A stretch of DNA of 64,000 nt from Zeimonas sp964538505 (GCA_964538505.1 CAZIDY010000002.1:124001-188000), one strand, 5' to 3'; numbered from the stretch's first letter, positions 8,305 to 18,644 are shown. Program-made: numbers and translations. Notes: generated from the sequence alone by a model not told the origin.

Positions 8305-10236
8305 ATGCCCGAGCAAGATTCCCACCGGCCCTTGCTGTCGACGATCGACGACCCGGCGGCGCTGCGCCGGCTCGACCGCAGTGCGCTTGCGCAGCTCGCG
8401 CTCGAGCTGCGCTCCTTCGTTCTCGACTCGGTTTCGCGCACCGGCGGGCACCTGTCGTCGAACCTCGGCACCGTCGAACTGGCGATCGCGCTGCACTATG
8501 TCTTCGACACGCCGCGCGACCGGCTGATCTGGGACGTCGGCCACCAGAGCTATCCGCACAAGATCCTCACCGGGCGCCGCGAACGGATGTCGACGCTGCG
8601 CCAGTTCGATGGCATCTCGGGCTTTCCGCGCCGCTGCGAGAGCGAATACGACGCGTTCGGAACCGCGCATTCGTCGACGTCGATCTCGGCGGCGCTCGGA
8701 ATGGCGGTGGCCTCGCGCAACAAGGGCGAAGGCGTCGGCCCCTCGCGGCGGCGCCACGTCGCGGTGATCGGCGACGGTGCGATGACCGCAGGCATGGCCT
8801 TCGAGGCACTGAACAACGCGGGCGTCACGCCCGACATCGATCTGCTCGTGGTGCTGAACGACAACGACATGTCGATCTCGCCGCCGGTGGGCGCATTGAA
8901 CCGCTACTTCGCGCGGCTGCTCTCCGGACGCTTCTATGCGAAGGCGCGAGACGTCGGTCGCGCCGTGCTGCAGAACGTTCCGCCGCTGCTCGAGCTCGCG
9001 CGGCGGCTCGAGGGGCACGCGAAAGGATTCGTCGTGCCGGCGACGATGTTCGAGGAGTTCGGCTTCAACTACGTCGGCCCGATCGACGGACACGACCTCG
9101 ACAGCCTGGTGCCCACGCTGCAGAACCTGCGCGAGCTGCGCGGTCCGCAGTTCCTGCACGTCGTCACGCGCAAGGGGCAGGGCTACAAGCTTGCCGAGGC
9201 CGATCCGGTGCTCTACCACGGCCCGGGTCGCTTCGATCCGCACCAGGGGATCTGCAAGCCGTCGACGCCGCCGCGACTTACCTTCACGCAGGTCTTCTCC
9301 GACTGGATCTGCGACATGGGTGCGCTCGACGAGCGGCTGATCGCCGTCACGCCGGCGATGCGCGAAGGCTCGGGTCTGGTCGAGTTCGAGAAGCGCTTCC
9401 CGCAGCGCTATTTCGACGTTGGCATCGCCGAGCAGCACGCGGTCACCTTCGCGGCGGGGCTGGCCTGCGAGGGGATGAAGCCGGTGGTCGCGATCTACAG
9501 CACCTTCCTGCAGCGCGGCTACGACCAGCTCGTGCACGACGTCGCGCTGCAGAACCTGCCCGTCGTGTTCGCACTCGACCGCGCCGGCATCGTCGGCGCC
9601 GACGGTGCGACGCACGCCGGCGCCTATGACTACGCGTATCTGCGCTGCGTGCCGAATCTCGTCGTGATGGCACCCTCCGACGAGAACGAGTGCCGGCAGA
9701 TGCTGTACACCGCGTTCCGGCATGACGGGCCGGCGGCGGTGCGCTATCCGCGCGGCGCAGGCATCGGAGTGCCGGTGTCGCAGGACCTGACTGCGCTGCC
9801 GATCGGAAAAGCCGAGGTGCGCCGGCGCGGCCGGGGCGTCGCGTTGCTGGCCTTCGGCACGATGCTGGCGCCGGCGCTCGCCGCGGGCGACGCGCTCGAT
9901 GCAACCGTCGTCAACATGCGTTTCGTCAAACCGCTCGACGTCGAGGCCTTGCGGGAACTCGCCGTTTCGCACGAGGCTCTCGTTACGATCGAGGAGCACG
10001 TCGTGATGGGCGGCGCCGGCAGTGCGGTGGCCGAGGCGCTCGCCGCCGAGGCGATCGTGCTTCCGCTGCTGCAGCTCGGGCTGCCCGATCGTCACGTCGA
10101 GCATGGCGACCAGGCCCAGCTGTTGCGCGCCGAGGGGCTCGACGCGGACGGGATCGAGCGTTCCGTGCGCTCGCGATTCGACGCTCGGCTCAATGTAGAG
10201 AAGGCGCCGCGGCTCGTCGCGAGCCGCGCCGGCTGA
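8305..10236 (+). CDS. dxs: 1-deoxy-D-xylulose-5-phosphate synthase
   Basis: 643 aa, close to the usual 620. It condenses pyruvate and glyceraldehyde 3-phosphate, the first step of the MEP isoprenoid pathway, using thiamine diphosphate. Visible motifs: WDVGHQSYPHK, the ThDP/Mg motif GDGAMTAGMAFEALNNAG, the transketolase centre FDVGIAEQHAVTFAAG, DRAGIVGADG and THAGAYDYAYLR. It is the third gene of xseB-ispA-dxs, so precursor supply and chain elongation are co-expressed. Confidence 0.96.
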   Translation: MPEQDSHRPLLSTIDDPAALRRLDRSALAQLALELRSFVLDSVSRTGGHLSSNLGTVELAIALHYVFDTPRDRLIWDVGHQSYPHKILTGRRERMSTLRQFDGISGFPRRCESEYDAFGTAHSSTSISAALGMAVASRNKGEGVGPSRRRHVAVIGDGAMTAGMAFEALNNAGVTPDIDLLVVLNDNDMSISPPVGALNRYFARLLSGRFYAKARDVGRAVLQNVPPLLELARRLEGHAKGFVVPATMFEEFGFNYVGPIDGHDLDSLVPTLQNLRELRGPQFLHVVTRKGQGYKLAEADPVLYHGPGRFDPHQGICKPSTPPRLTFTQVFSDWICDMGALDERLIAVTPAMREGSGLVEFEKRFPQRYFDVGIAEQHAVTFAAGLACEGMKPVVAIYSTFLQRGYDQLVHDVALQNLPVVFALDRAGIVGADGATHAGAYDYAYLRCVPNLVVMAPSDENECRQMLYTAFRHDGPAAVRYPRGAGIGVPVSQDLTALPIGKAEVRRRGRGVALLAFGTMLAPALAAGDALDATVVNMRFVKPLDVEALRELAVSHEALVTIEEHVVMGGAGSAVAEALAAEAIVLPLLQLGLPDRHVEHGDQAQLLRAEGLDADGIERSVRSRFDARLNVEKAPRLVASRAG

Positions 10237-10271
10237 TTCGCGGGGCGCGCGCCCGGCTTATGGAGATCTCG

Positions 10272-11093
10272 ATGAACGTTCGCGACAGCCACGTGGTGCT
10301 CGGCGCCACGCTCGTCGACGTGCAGGGCAGCCCCGATGCGCGGCAGCTGCCCATTCAGCGCGTCGGCGTCCGGGGCCTGCGCTACCCGTTGCGCTGGCGC
10401 GGTGCCGGCGGCGCGCAGCCGAGCGTGGGACAGTTCGGGCTGTACGTCGCGCTTCCCGCCGACCAGAAGGGCACGCACATGTCGCGTTTCCTCGCGCTGC
10501 TCGAGCGGCGCCTGGCCGACGGCGAGCCCGCGCTCGATGCGGCCGGCATGCGCGCGATGTTCGACGAGATGCTGGTACTGCTCGAAGCGCAGGCCGGACG
10601 CATCGAGGCGACGTTGCCGCTGTTCGTGCGCAAGGCGGCGCCCGTCTCGGGCGTGCAGAGCCTGATGGACTACGAGCTGTCGATCGTCGTCGAAGGGGGA
10701 GCGCGCGATGCGCTCACCACGATGACGGTGCTGGTGCCGGTGACCAGCCTGTGCCCGTGCTCGAAGTCGATTTCCGAATACGGCGCACACAACCAGCGCT
10801 CGCACATTACGGTATCGATCGAAGCGGCCGAGCCGGTCGAGCCCGAAGAGATCATCGCGATCGCCGAGGCGCAGGCGTCGAGCGAGCTGTACGGCCTGCT
10901 CAAGCGCGTCGACGAGAAGCACGTCACCGAACGTGCCTACGAGAACCCGAAGTTCGTCGAGGACCTCGTGCGCGACGTAGCCGTCGCGCTACGCGCCGAC
11001 CCGCGCATCCGCCGCTTCGTCGTCGAGGCGGAGAACTTCGAGTCCATTCATAATCATTCGGCGGTGGCGCGAATTGAGAGCAGTGAAGGGTGA
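10272..11093 (+). CDS. folE2: GTP cyclohydrolase FolE2 (type IB)
   Basis: 273 aa; opens GTP to dihydroneopterin triphosphate, the first step of folate synthesis (also queuosine). FolE2 is the metal-flexible enzyme that can replace zinc-dependent FolE. The metal-binding loop LCPCSKSISEYGAHNQRS (C161, C163) and the C-terminal ENFESIHNHSA are diagnostic. The ATG at 10272 has GGAG six bases upstream; an in-frame ATG at 10260 does not. It lies 35 bases after dxs and is probably read through from that operon. It ends in a hairpin facing ahpD. Confidence 0.93.
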   Translation: MNVRDSHVVLGATLVDVQGSPDARQLPIQRVGVRGLRYPLRWRGAGGAQPSVGQFGLYVALPADQKGTHMSRFLALLERRLADGEPALDAAGMRAMFDEMLVLLEAQAGRIEATLPLFVRKAAPVSGVQSLMDYELSIVVEGGARDALTTMTVLVPVTSLCPCSKSISEYGAHNQRSHITVSIEAAEPVEPEEIIAIAEAQASSELYGLLKRVDEKHVTERAYENPKFVEDLVRDVAVALRADPRIRRFVVEAENFESIHNHSAVARIESSEG

Positions 11094-11128
11094 AACCCTT
11101 CACCCTTCACCCTTCACCTTCTCTTCAC
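11083..11128. terminator. Bidirectional hairpin with CCCTTCA heptads between folE2 and ahpD
   Basis: A perfect 9-bp stem (GTGAAGGGT 11083-11091, ACCCTTCAC 11095-11103) with a three-base loop overlaps the folE2 stop. Further CCCTTCA units continue to the ahpD stop at 11125. The convergent genes suggest a shared terminator; there is no U-run, so it may only stabilise the 3' ends. Confidence 0.55.
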
Positions 11129-11649
11129 AGCGCCGACGAAGCGCGAAGCGCCAGGCTTGCCGCCTGCACCACCGCGGCAATCCGCCCGACATCCCGCAGC
11201 TGCACGGTGGTCCAGCCGGCTTTCTGCAGCAGCTCGTAGTGCGAGCGCACGCAGAAGTGGCACTTGCCGACCGCCGAGGCGGCGAGCGCGAAGGCTTCGA
11301 AGCGCTCGCGCGCCACGCCGCCGTGCGTCGCGTAGGCCTGCATGCGCAACTCGGCGCGCTGGGAGCGCAGCTCCGCATCGTCGGCCATCTCGACGTACGG
11401 ATACCAGACGTTGTTCATGCCCATCAGCGCGGCGGCCGACAGTGCGGCGTTCGCGTCGGTGTCGTCCAGCTGCTCGCGAAACGCGTCGACGAGCTCGGGG
11501 CTGGCCGCTGCGTAGGCGGCGGCCAGCGCGCAGCCGAGGGCATCGGCCGGCGCCAGGCTCGAGCGCTGGACGACCGCGTCGAGGTTCAGCCGTACGTCTT
11601 TCGCGTAGTCAGGGATCCGCGAACGGACGGCTTCGAGCTTGGTCGTCAT
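11125..11649 (-). CDS. ahpD: AhpD-like alkyl hydroperoxidase
   Basis: 174 aa, the standard AhpD length. E118, C130, C133 and H137 sit at the same numbers as the proton-relay residues of Mycobacterium tuberculosis AhpD; residue 132 is Phe with His at 131. AhpD reduces AhpC (thioredoxin-like CxxC chemistry) and passes electrons from a lipoamide carrier. It starts 13 bases after the ahpC stop, so ahpC-ahpD form an operon that detoxifies organic peroxides. Confidence 0.92.
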   Translation of the reverse strand: MTTKLEAVRSRIPDYAKDVRLNLDAVVQRSSLAPADALGCALAAAYAAASPELVDAFREQLDDTDANAALSAAALMGMNNVWYPYVEMADDAELRSQRAELRMQAYATHGGVARERFEAFALAASAVGKCHFCVRSHYELLQKAGWTTVQLRDVGRIAAVVQAASLALRASSAL

Positions 11650-11662
11650 GGTCGTCCTCCGG

Positions 11663-12211
11663 TCAGAGCGTTTCGCCGCCGACCGAGCGGTTGCACGGGC
11701 ACAGCTCGTCGGTCTGCAGGCCGTCCAGTACGCGCAGCGTTTCTTCCGGGTTGCGACCGACGTTCAGGTTGTTCACCGAAACGTGCTGGATCGTGTTGTC
11801 CGGGTCGACGATGAAGGTCGCACGCAGCGCCACGCCTTCGGCCTGGTCGCGGATGCCGAGCTGGTCGACCAGCGAACCCGTCGTATCGGCGAACTGCCAC
11901 TGGTTGAGGCTCTTCAGGTCGGGGTGCTCACGACGCCAGGCCAGCTTCACGAATTCGTTGTCGGTGGAGCCCGCCAGCACGACGGTGTCGCGCTCCTCGA
12001 AGTTGCCGACCAGCCGGTCGTAGCCGACGATCTCGGTCGGGCAGACGAAGGTGAAGTCCTTCGGGTAGAAGTAGATGATCTTCCACTTGCCCGGGAACGA
12101 CTTCTCGTTGATCTCTTCGAAGGCGCTGACGCCTTTTTCTTCGGGCTGGTTGAACTTCGGCTTGACGCCGACCACGCGGAACGCTTCGAGCTTGTCGCCA
12201 ACGGTTTTCAT
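11663..12211 (-). CDS. ahpC: Alkyl hydroperoxide reductase / peroxiredoxin AhpC
   Basis: 182 aa two-Cys peroxiredoxin. The peroxidatic cysteine is C57 in FTFVCPTE; the resolving pair is LCPC near the C-terminus, as in the AhpD-dependent (actinobacterial-type) AhpC rather than the AhpF-dependent enterobacterial type, which agrees with ahpD next door. The ATG at 12211 has GGGAG upstream; the longer open frame before it is the untranslated leader. The 150-bp gap upstream is unusually AT-rich and carries a palindrome that may be an operator. Confidence 0.93.
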   Translation of the reverse strand: MKTVGDKLEAFRVVGVKPKFNQPEEKGVSAFEEINEKSFPGKWKIIYFYPKDFTFVCPTEIVGYDRLVGNFEERDTVVLAGSTDNEFVKLAWRREHPDLKSLNQWQFADTTGSLVDQLGIRDQAEGVALRATFIVDPDNTIQHVSVNNLNVGRNPEETLRVLDGLQTDELCPCNRSVGGETL

Positions 12212-12317
12212 CGAGTGTGACTCCCTTCGGTGGTTGTCGCCGGAGCACTCCGCTCCGGCGCGATGAAGGGATTCTCGGCGACCGTCGTTGATCAATCAAA
12301 CGAATAAAATTGATCTA

Positions 12318-12336
12318 GTTAATCGAATTAACCGAT
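12318..12336. promoter_or_regulatory. Palindromic LysR/OxyR-like box upstream of ahpC-ahpD
   Basis: A perfect palindrome GTTAAT-CGA-ATTAAC (12318-12332) overlaps ATC-N9-GAT (12322-12336), the half-site layout recognised by LysR-type regulators such as OxyR. It lies about 110 bases before the ahpC start in an AT-rich island. OxyR control is inferred from the gene function; no regulator gene is adjacent. Confidence 0.4.
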
Positions 12337-12361
12337 AACGAGCGACTTCCCGGCGCTCTCG

Positions 12362-12847
12362 TCAGTCGCGAAAGTTGGTGAACGCCAGCGGCACGTCGGT
12401 GACCTCCTTCTTCAGCATCGCGATCACCGCCTGCAGGTCGTCGCGCTTGGCGCCGCTGACGCGCACCGCGTCGCCCTGGATGCTCGCCTGCACCTTCAGC
12501 TTGCTGTCCTTCACGAGCTTCACGATCTTCTTTGCGTGCTCGGTGGAGACGCCGTGTCGCACGGTGATCGGCTGCTTGACCTTGTCGCCGCCGATCTTCT
12601 GCACGCTTCCGTAGTCGAGGAAACGCACGTCGACGTTGCGCTTCGCGAGCTTGCCGAGCAGCACGTCGCGCACCTGTCCGAGCTTGAAGTCGTCGTCGGC
12701 AAACGCCGTCAGCTCGCGCTCCTTCTGCTCGATGCGCGCGTCGGAGCCCTTGAAGTCGAAGCGCGTCGAGATCTCCTTGTTCGACTGCTCGATCGCATTG
12801 CGCACCTCCACCGCATCGGCTTCGGAAACGACGTCGAAAGAGGGCAT
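12362..12847 (-). CDS. yajQ: YajQ-family nucleotide-binding protein
   Basis: 161 aa, exactly the family size. Begins MPSFDVVSE and contains SNKEISTRFDFKGSDA and the C-terminal LAFTNFRD, all hallmarks of YajQ. Family members bind nucleotides or RNA, and some are cyclic-di-GMP effectors; the role here is not known. It lies upstream of ahpC on the same strand but is separated by the putative ahpC promoter, so it is probably a separate unit. Confidence 0.95.
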   Translation of the reverse strand: MPSFDVVSEADAVEVRNAIEQSNKEISTRFDFKGSDARIEQKERELTAFADDDFKLGQVRDVLLGKLAKRNVDVRFLDYGSVQKIGGDKVKQPITVRHGVSTEHAKKIVKLVKDSKLKVQASIQGDAVRVSGAKRDDLQAVIAMLKKEVTDVPLAFTNFRD

Positions 12848-12999
12848 CGGATCACCTCGTGTTCATTGGCCTGTGGCCCGCATTCTACGCAGGCACGTCG
12901 TTCGCACCTTGACGCACTGGAATTGCGACAGACGGAGGCACCGTGCTGATCGCGATCGACGAGACCGGAACGATCGGCGGCTCGGGAGCGGTCGACGAG

Positions 13000-14988
13000 T
13001 CAGCCGCGTCGTGACTCGAGCGTTTCCCAGCGTTCGAGCGCCTCGAGCAGCTCGCCCTCGATCTGCGCAAAGCGTTCGTTGCCGGCTCGTGCGGCATCCG
13101 GGTCCTGCTGCCAGTGCTGCGGATCGGCCAGCCGTTCGCCGAGCGCTTTCTGCTCCGCTTCGAGCGCAGCGATCCGGTCGGGCAGGGCGTCGAGCTCGCG
13201 CTGCTCGGCGTAGCCGAGCTTGCGTCGGGGCGCGACGCCCGTTGCGGCTGTCCCCGGCGCCGTCGCGTCGGCAGGCGTCGGCGACGCCGCACTGCGTCCG
13301 GCCGCCGCGCCGACGGTGGCGGCACGAGCGGCTGCGTCTTTGGCGTCGGCTTCGTCCTTCGCTTCTTCCGCTCGCACCGCCTGGTAGTCGGACCAGCCGC
13401 CGGCGTATTCGCGCCATCGTCCGTCGCCGATCGCAACGATCGTCTGCGTGACGACGTTGTCGAGGAACGTCCGGTCGTGGCTGACGATCAGTGCCGTGCC
13501 GCTGTAGTCGGCGAGCAGTTCCTCGAGCAGCTCGAGCGTTTCGATATCGAGATCGTTCGTCGGCTCGTCGAGCACGAGCAGATTCGCCGGACGGGCGAAC
13601 AGTCGTGCAAGCAGCAGGCGGTTGCGTTCGCCGCCCGACAGCGAGCCGACCGGCGAGCGTGCACGCTCGGGTGCGAAGAGAAAACGCTCCAGGTAGCTCA
13701 TCGCGTGCGTGCGTCGTCCGCCGATCTCGATCCATTCGGAGCCGGGGCTGATCGTCTCGACGAGCGTTGCCGAGTCGTCGAGCTGCGCGCGCAGCTGGTC
13801 GAAATACGCGACCTGCAGGTTCGTGCCGATCTGCACGACGCCGGAATCGGGCGCGATCTCGCCGAGCATCAGCCGCAGGAGTGTCGTCTTGCCGGCGCCG
13901 TTCGGCCCGACCAGACCGACGCGATCGCCGCGCTGCACGATCGTGTCGAAGTTGCGGACGACGACGCGCTCGCCCCAGGCCTTGGTAACGCCGACGAGCT
14001 CGACGACGCGCTTGCCCGAGCGCTCGCCCGCGTCGACCGCGAGCGCGGCGCGACCGAGCCGCTCGCGCCGTGCGGCGCGCTCGCGACGCAGCTGCTCGAG
14101 TCGTCGAACGCGGCCTTCGTTGCGCGTGCGCCGTGCCTCGACGCCCTGGCGGATCCACGCTTCCTCCTGCGCGAGCAGCTTGTCGAACTTCGCGTCGGCG
14201 ACGGCCTCGGCGGCGAGCTCGTCGTTCCTGCGACGTTGATATTCGGCGAAGCTGTCCGGATACGAACGCAGCCGGCCGCGGTCGAGCTCGACGACCCGCG
14301 TGGCGACGCGATCGAGGAAGCGTCGATCATGCGTGACGACGACGAGCGCGCCGCGCCAGGTGGCGAGCAGTTCCTCGAGCCAGGTGATCGATTCGATGTC
14401 GAGATGGTTCGTCGGCTCGTCGAGCAGCAGCAGGTCGGGCGCGGCGACGAGTGCGCGCGCGAGTGCCACGCGCTTTCGTACGCCGCCCGACAGCTCGGCG
14501 ACGCGCCGCGCGCCATCGAGTGCGAGCTTCGACAGCACGCTGTCGATGCGATGCACGACGGTCCACGCGTCTTCGGCGTCGATGCGCGCCTGCAGCGCAG
14601 CCAGGCGCTCGAGCGAAGCGTCGTCGGACGCAGCGCCGTGTACGTTGTCCGGCGCTGCGCGTGCGATCGAATCGGCGAGCATCTCGTATTCGGTGACGAG
14701 AGCCGCCTTGTCCGCGAGGCCTTCGGCGACCGCCTCGAACACCGAATGAGACTCGTCGAGCGCCGGTTCCTGCGCGACGTAGGCGACGGAGACACTGCTC
14801 TGGCGCGAGACCTCGCCGTCGTCGAAGGCGAGCAGACCGGCGATGCCGCGCAGCAGCGACGACTTGCCGCTGCCGTTGCGCCCGATCAGCGCGACGCGTT
14901 CGCCGGCCTCGATCGAGAAGTGGGCGTCGCGCAGCAGCGCGACGTGCCCGTAGGCGAGGTCGACACCGCGCAGCGTCAGCAGCGCCAT
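13000..14988 (-). CDS. uup: ABC-F ATPase Uup
   Basis: 662 aa with two ABC cassettes. Walker A motifs are GRNGSGKSS and GPNGAGKTT; signatures are LSGGVRKR and LSGGERNR; Walker B motifs are LLLLDEPTNHLD and LLVLDEPTNDLD. The tail (about residues 545-662) is an Ala-rich linker and a coiled coil (QRELDALPDRIAALEAEQ), the Uup DNA-binding C-terminal domain. It has no membrane part; Uup acts on ribosomes or branched DNA and affects transposon excision. The start at 14988 was chosen because the first beta-strand (LLTLRGVDLAYG) begins there. It lies 13 bases after argG. Confidence 0.93.
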   Translation of the reverse strand: MALLTLRGVDLAYGHVALLRDAHFSIEAGERVALIGRNGSGKSSLLRGIAGLLAFDDGEVSRQSSVSVAYVAQEPALDESHSVFEAVAEGLADKAALVTEYEMLADSIARAAPDNVHGAASDDASLERLAALQARIDAEDAWTVVHRIDSVLSKLALDGARRVAELSGGVRKRVALARALVAAPDLLLLDEPTNHLDIESITWLEELLATWRGALVVVTHDRRFLDRVATRVVELDRGRLRSYPDSFAEYQRRRNDELAAEAVADAKFDKLLAQEEAWIRQGVEARRTRNEGRVRRLEQLRRERAARRERLGRAALAVDAGERSGKRVVELVGVTKAWGERVVVRNFDTIVQRGDRVGLVGPNGAGKTTLLRLMLGEIAPDSGVVQIGTNLQVAYFDQLRAQLDDSATLVETISPGSEWIEIGGRRTHAMSYLERFLFAPERARSPVGSLSGGERNRLLLARLFARPANLLVLDEPTNDLDIETLELLEELLADYSGTALIVSHDRTFLDNVVTQTIVAIGDGRWREYAGGWSDYQAVRAEEAKDEADAKDAAARAATVGAAAGRSAASPTPADATAPGTAATGVAPRRKLGYAEQRELDALPDRIAALEAEQKALGERLADPQHWQQDPDAARAGNERFAQIEGELLEALERWETLESRRG

Positions 14989-15001
14989 CGCTTCATCGCG
15001 G

Positions 15002-16354
<1,353 letters not shown>

Positions 16355-16442
16355 TTGTGCGCCGCCGTGTGCAGTGAAAAACCGTCGATTATAGGTGGAG
16401 CGCGCGTTCGGCCGGCGTGTGTCGGCGCCAGCGCGTGTGCGG

Positions 16443-16744
16443 CCAGCGCGCGTTGGGGCCTGCCGATGCGGCGGAGGCGTTGCGACGGCCCTGGCCTCCG
16501 TGCGCCCCGTTGCGCGTTGCGCGGCGCACGGCTTCGACCTCCGCTACGCGGAGGCTTCCCGGCCCTGCCTCGCAAACTCGCACCCGCTGCCGAAGGGCGC
16601 TGCGCGCCCGACGGCGACGGGTCCCGCGAGTTTGCTTTCGGCAGCGGCCGGCTCGCCGAGCGCCGCGCAACGCGCAACGGGGCGCACGGAGGCCAGGGCC
16701 GTCGCAACGCCTCCGCCGCATCGGCAGGCCCCAACGCACGCTGG
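16443..16744. repeat. 302-bp near-perfect palindromic element
   Basis: Left arm 16443-16527 and right arm 16660-16744 are 85 bp each and match as inverted repeats at 84 of 85 positions; the single difference is at the seventh base from the outer end. The 132-bp centre holds a nested hairpin (GCAAACTCGC near 16571 with GCGAGTTTGC near 16626, around GGGCGC-TGC-GCGCCC). No transposase gene and no target duplication were found. Open frames run across it, but their Arg/Ala-rich content is the product of composition. It lies in the gap upstream of argG. Confidence 0.85.
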
Positions 16745-17102
16745 CGGCCGGGCAAAGCGCTCGCGAAATGAGCAGTTCTCGCGGTGCGATGAAGCTTCTC
16801 GTCTTCCCGCGCGATCTGGCGCCGATCGTCTTTCGTCCCGAGTTCCTGGCGGGGCACGCCACCGTTCATCTCGTAGCGCATTCTCGTTTCATCCGGAACA
16901 CCGTCCCCGCGCGCGGGGCTGAATTGCTCAGACTCAAAGAGAGCGGATTGCTGCGTTCAGCTGCATTTTCCGTTGAGGAAGAAGTTGCCGGCGGAAGAGC
17001 GCTGTGTTTCGCAGCAAATTGGCTTGCGCGCACGACGCGGGCGCGCACCTCGACGACCCGACTCGATCGAAGCACTCTCTCGTCTTTGAACGCGAAACCG
17101 TA
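16745..17102. other. Gene-free stretch between palindrome and sensor kinase gene
   Basis: No supportable gene in 358 bp. A frame from 16788 starts plausibly (MKLLVFPRDLAP) but soon loses any protein-like pattern and has no ribosome site. Base composition is more AT-rich than the neighbours from about 16920 to 17020, which suggests non-coding or decayed DNA. No tRNA cloverleaf was found. Confidence 0.5.
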
Positions 17103-18644
17103 TCAACGATGCACAACGGACGCGTGCTGCGCTGGGGTTCCCCCCTTCTCCCTTCCCCCTTCTCCCTTCTCTTCCTTCATCGGCAACTCGATGAAGAACG
17201 TCGAGCCGCATCCAGGTTCGCTGCGCAGGCCGGCGCGGCCGCCGTGGAGTTCGGCGACGCGGCGCACGATGGCGAGGCCGAGGCCCGAGCTGCCGCGCTG
17301 TTCGCGGTGCCGGCTCGCCTGGTAGAAGCGCTCGAAGATCCAGGGCTGGTCTTCGGGGGCGACGCCGGGGCCGTCGTCGGCGACTTCGATGCGTACGGCG
17401 GCATCGTCGTGCAATGCGCGCACGCGCACGCCGCCGCCGGCGGGGGTGACGCGCAGCGCGTTGTCGATCAGGTTCGACAGCGCGCGTTCGACGAGGGCGG
17501 CATCCGCTTTCGTCAGCGGCAATCCGTCGGGGTAGTCGACCTCGAGCTTCACTTCGGCCTGCTGCGCGATCGACGCGAAGCGCTGGACGACGTCGTCGGC
17601 GAGCTCGCCGAGGGCGATCGGCTCGGGTTGCGGGCGGAAGTCGGGGTCGTCGAGGCTCGCGAGATCTGCGAGCGTGTCGGTGAGGCGGCGCAGCTGGTTC
17701 GCGTTGTTCGCGGCGCGCGCGAGCAGATGCTGCTGCGTTTCGGGCGAGAGGCTTCCGTGCTTCAGGCGGATCGTCTCGAGCTGTCCGATCAGCGCGGTGA
17801 GCGGTGTGCGCAGGTCGTGCGAGACGCTGGCGACCATCTCGCGTCGCGTCGCGTCGATTGCGCGCACGCGCTCGGTTTCCTCGCCGAGCCGGTCGAAGGC
17901 TTCGCGGAAGCTGCGTCCGAGCCGGCCGATCTCGTCGTCACGACCGCTGTCGGGGAAGAAGCCTTCGCGCAGCGCATCCGAGAAGCCCGAGTTGCGCACG
18001 CGCTCGACGGCGCGCGTGAGCGCGGTGAGCGGGCGCGTGAGCAGCGAGATCATCGCGATCGTGAGCAGCGAGCCGATGCCGATCGTCAGCAGCGCGACCG
18101 CCGCTGCCGTGCGAAATGCGTAGTTCTCGAGCATCTCGGGCATGGCCGTCTCGAAGCTTGCCTGGCGCGCGACGACGTACAGCCATCCGCGCACCGCGCC
18201 GTCTGCGATCACCGGCTGGCCGGCGACGAGCGACTGGGCGCCTTCGAAGTCGGGGTCGTCGGAGACCGCCGGCACTTCGGAGTCGGCTTTCATCGCCTGC
18301 TCGAGCGGTTCGAGGTCGACGCGGTACAGCGGGTCGAAGCGCTGGCGATCGCCCGAGCTGGCGAGCACGCGGCCCTCGGTGTCGAGCAGGTACAGACCAG
18401 TGTGCGGGGTGTACAGCGTGTACTGCCGCAACGTTGCACCGAAGCCGGCCGGATCGGCGAGGTAGTCGTGCCACAGCTCGGGGTGCGTCTGGACGATCCG
18501 CTGCACGAAGACGCGCGACTTCGCGTACATCCAGTCGTTGTAGTACTGGCGCACCGACGCGTGCATGACGATCGCCAGCAGCGCCGCCATCACCAGGCCG
18601 AAGCCGACGACGAGCAGCAGCACGCGTGCGCGCAGCGACTTCAC
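17103..18644 (-). CDS. Two-component sensor histidine kinase
   Basis: 513 aa, two membrane segments (about 8-28 and 178-202) around a periplasmic sensor of about 150 residues, then HAMP, HisKA with H276 in SVSHDLRTPL, and HATPase (NLIDNALR, DDGPGV, SSGLGLAIV). The start is GTG at 18644, overlapping the stop of the response-regulator gene (GTGA), so the pair is translationally coupled. The last 25 residues (489-513, with KEEKGEGGREKGG) are encoded by a polypyrimidine heptad tract and look like a recent run-on past the original end. The signal sensed is unknown. Confidence 0.93.
   Translation of the reverse strand: MKSLRARVLLLVVGFGLVMAALLAIVMHASVRQYYNDWMYAKSRVFVQRIVQTHPELWHDYLADPAGFGATLRQYTLYTPHTGLYLLDTEGRVLASSGDRQRFDPLYRVDLEPLEQAMKADSEVPAVSDDPDFEGAQSLVAGQPVIADGAVRGWLYVVARQASFETAMPEMLENYAFRTAAAVALLTIGIGSLLTIAMISLLTRPLTALTRAVERVRNSGFSDALREGFFPDSGRDDEIGRLGRSFREAFDRLGEETERVRAIDATRREMVASVSHDLRTPLTALIGQLETIRLKHGSLSPETQQHLLARAANNANQLRRLTDTLADLASLDDPDFRPQPEPIALGELADDVVQRFASIAQQAEVKLEVDYPDGLPLTKADAALVERALSNLIDNALRVTPAGGGVRVRALHDDAAVRIEVADDGPGVAPEDQPWIFERFYQASRHREQRGSSGLGLAIVRRVAELHGGRAGLRSEPGCGSTFFIELPMKEEKGEGGREKGGTPAQHASVVHR
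17139..17178. repeat. CTTCTCC/CCCTTCT heptad tract at the kinase 3' end
   Basis: About 40 bp of almost pure pyrimidine on the + strand, in 7-bp units (CCCTTCT, TTCTCCC). It is the same family as the tracts at 20.1 and 23.8 kb, but only one arm is present and it is translated as the C-terminus of the sensor kinase. Confidence 0.8.

Noticed and set aside
10260..10271. folE2 start at the first ATG
   Set aside because: No ribosome site precedes it, whereas the GGAG within it serves the ATG at 10272.
16417..17325. Open frames running through the palindrome and the kinase end
   Set aside because: Arg/Ala-rich reading of an inverted repeat; both arms give the same peptide on opposite strands, so it is composition, not a gene.
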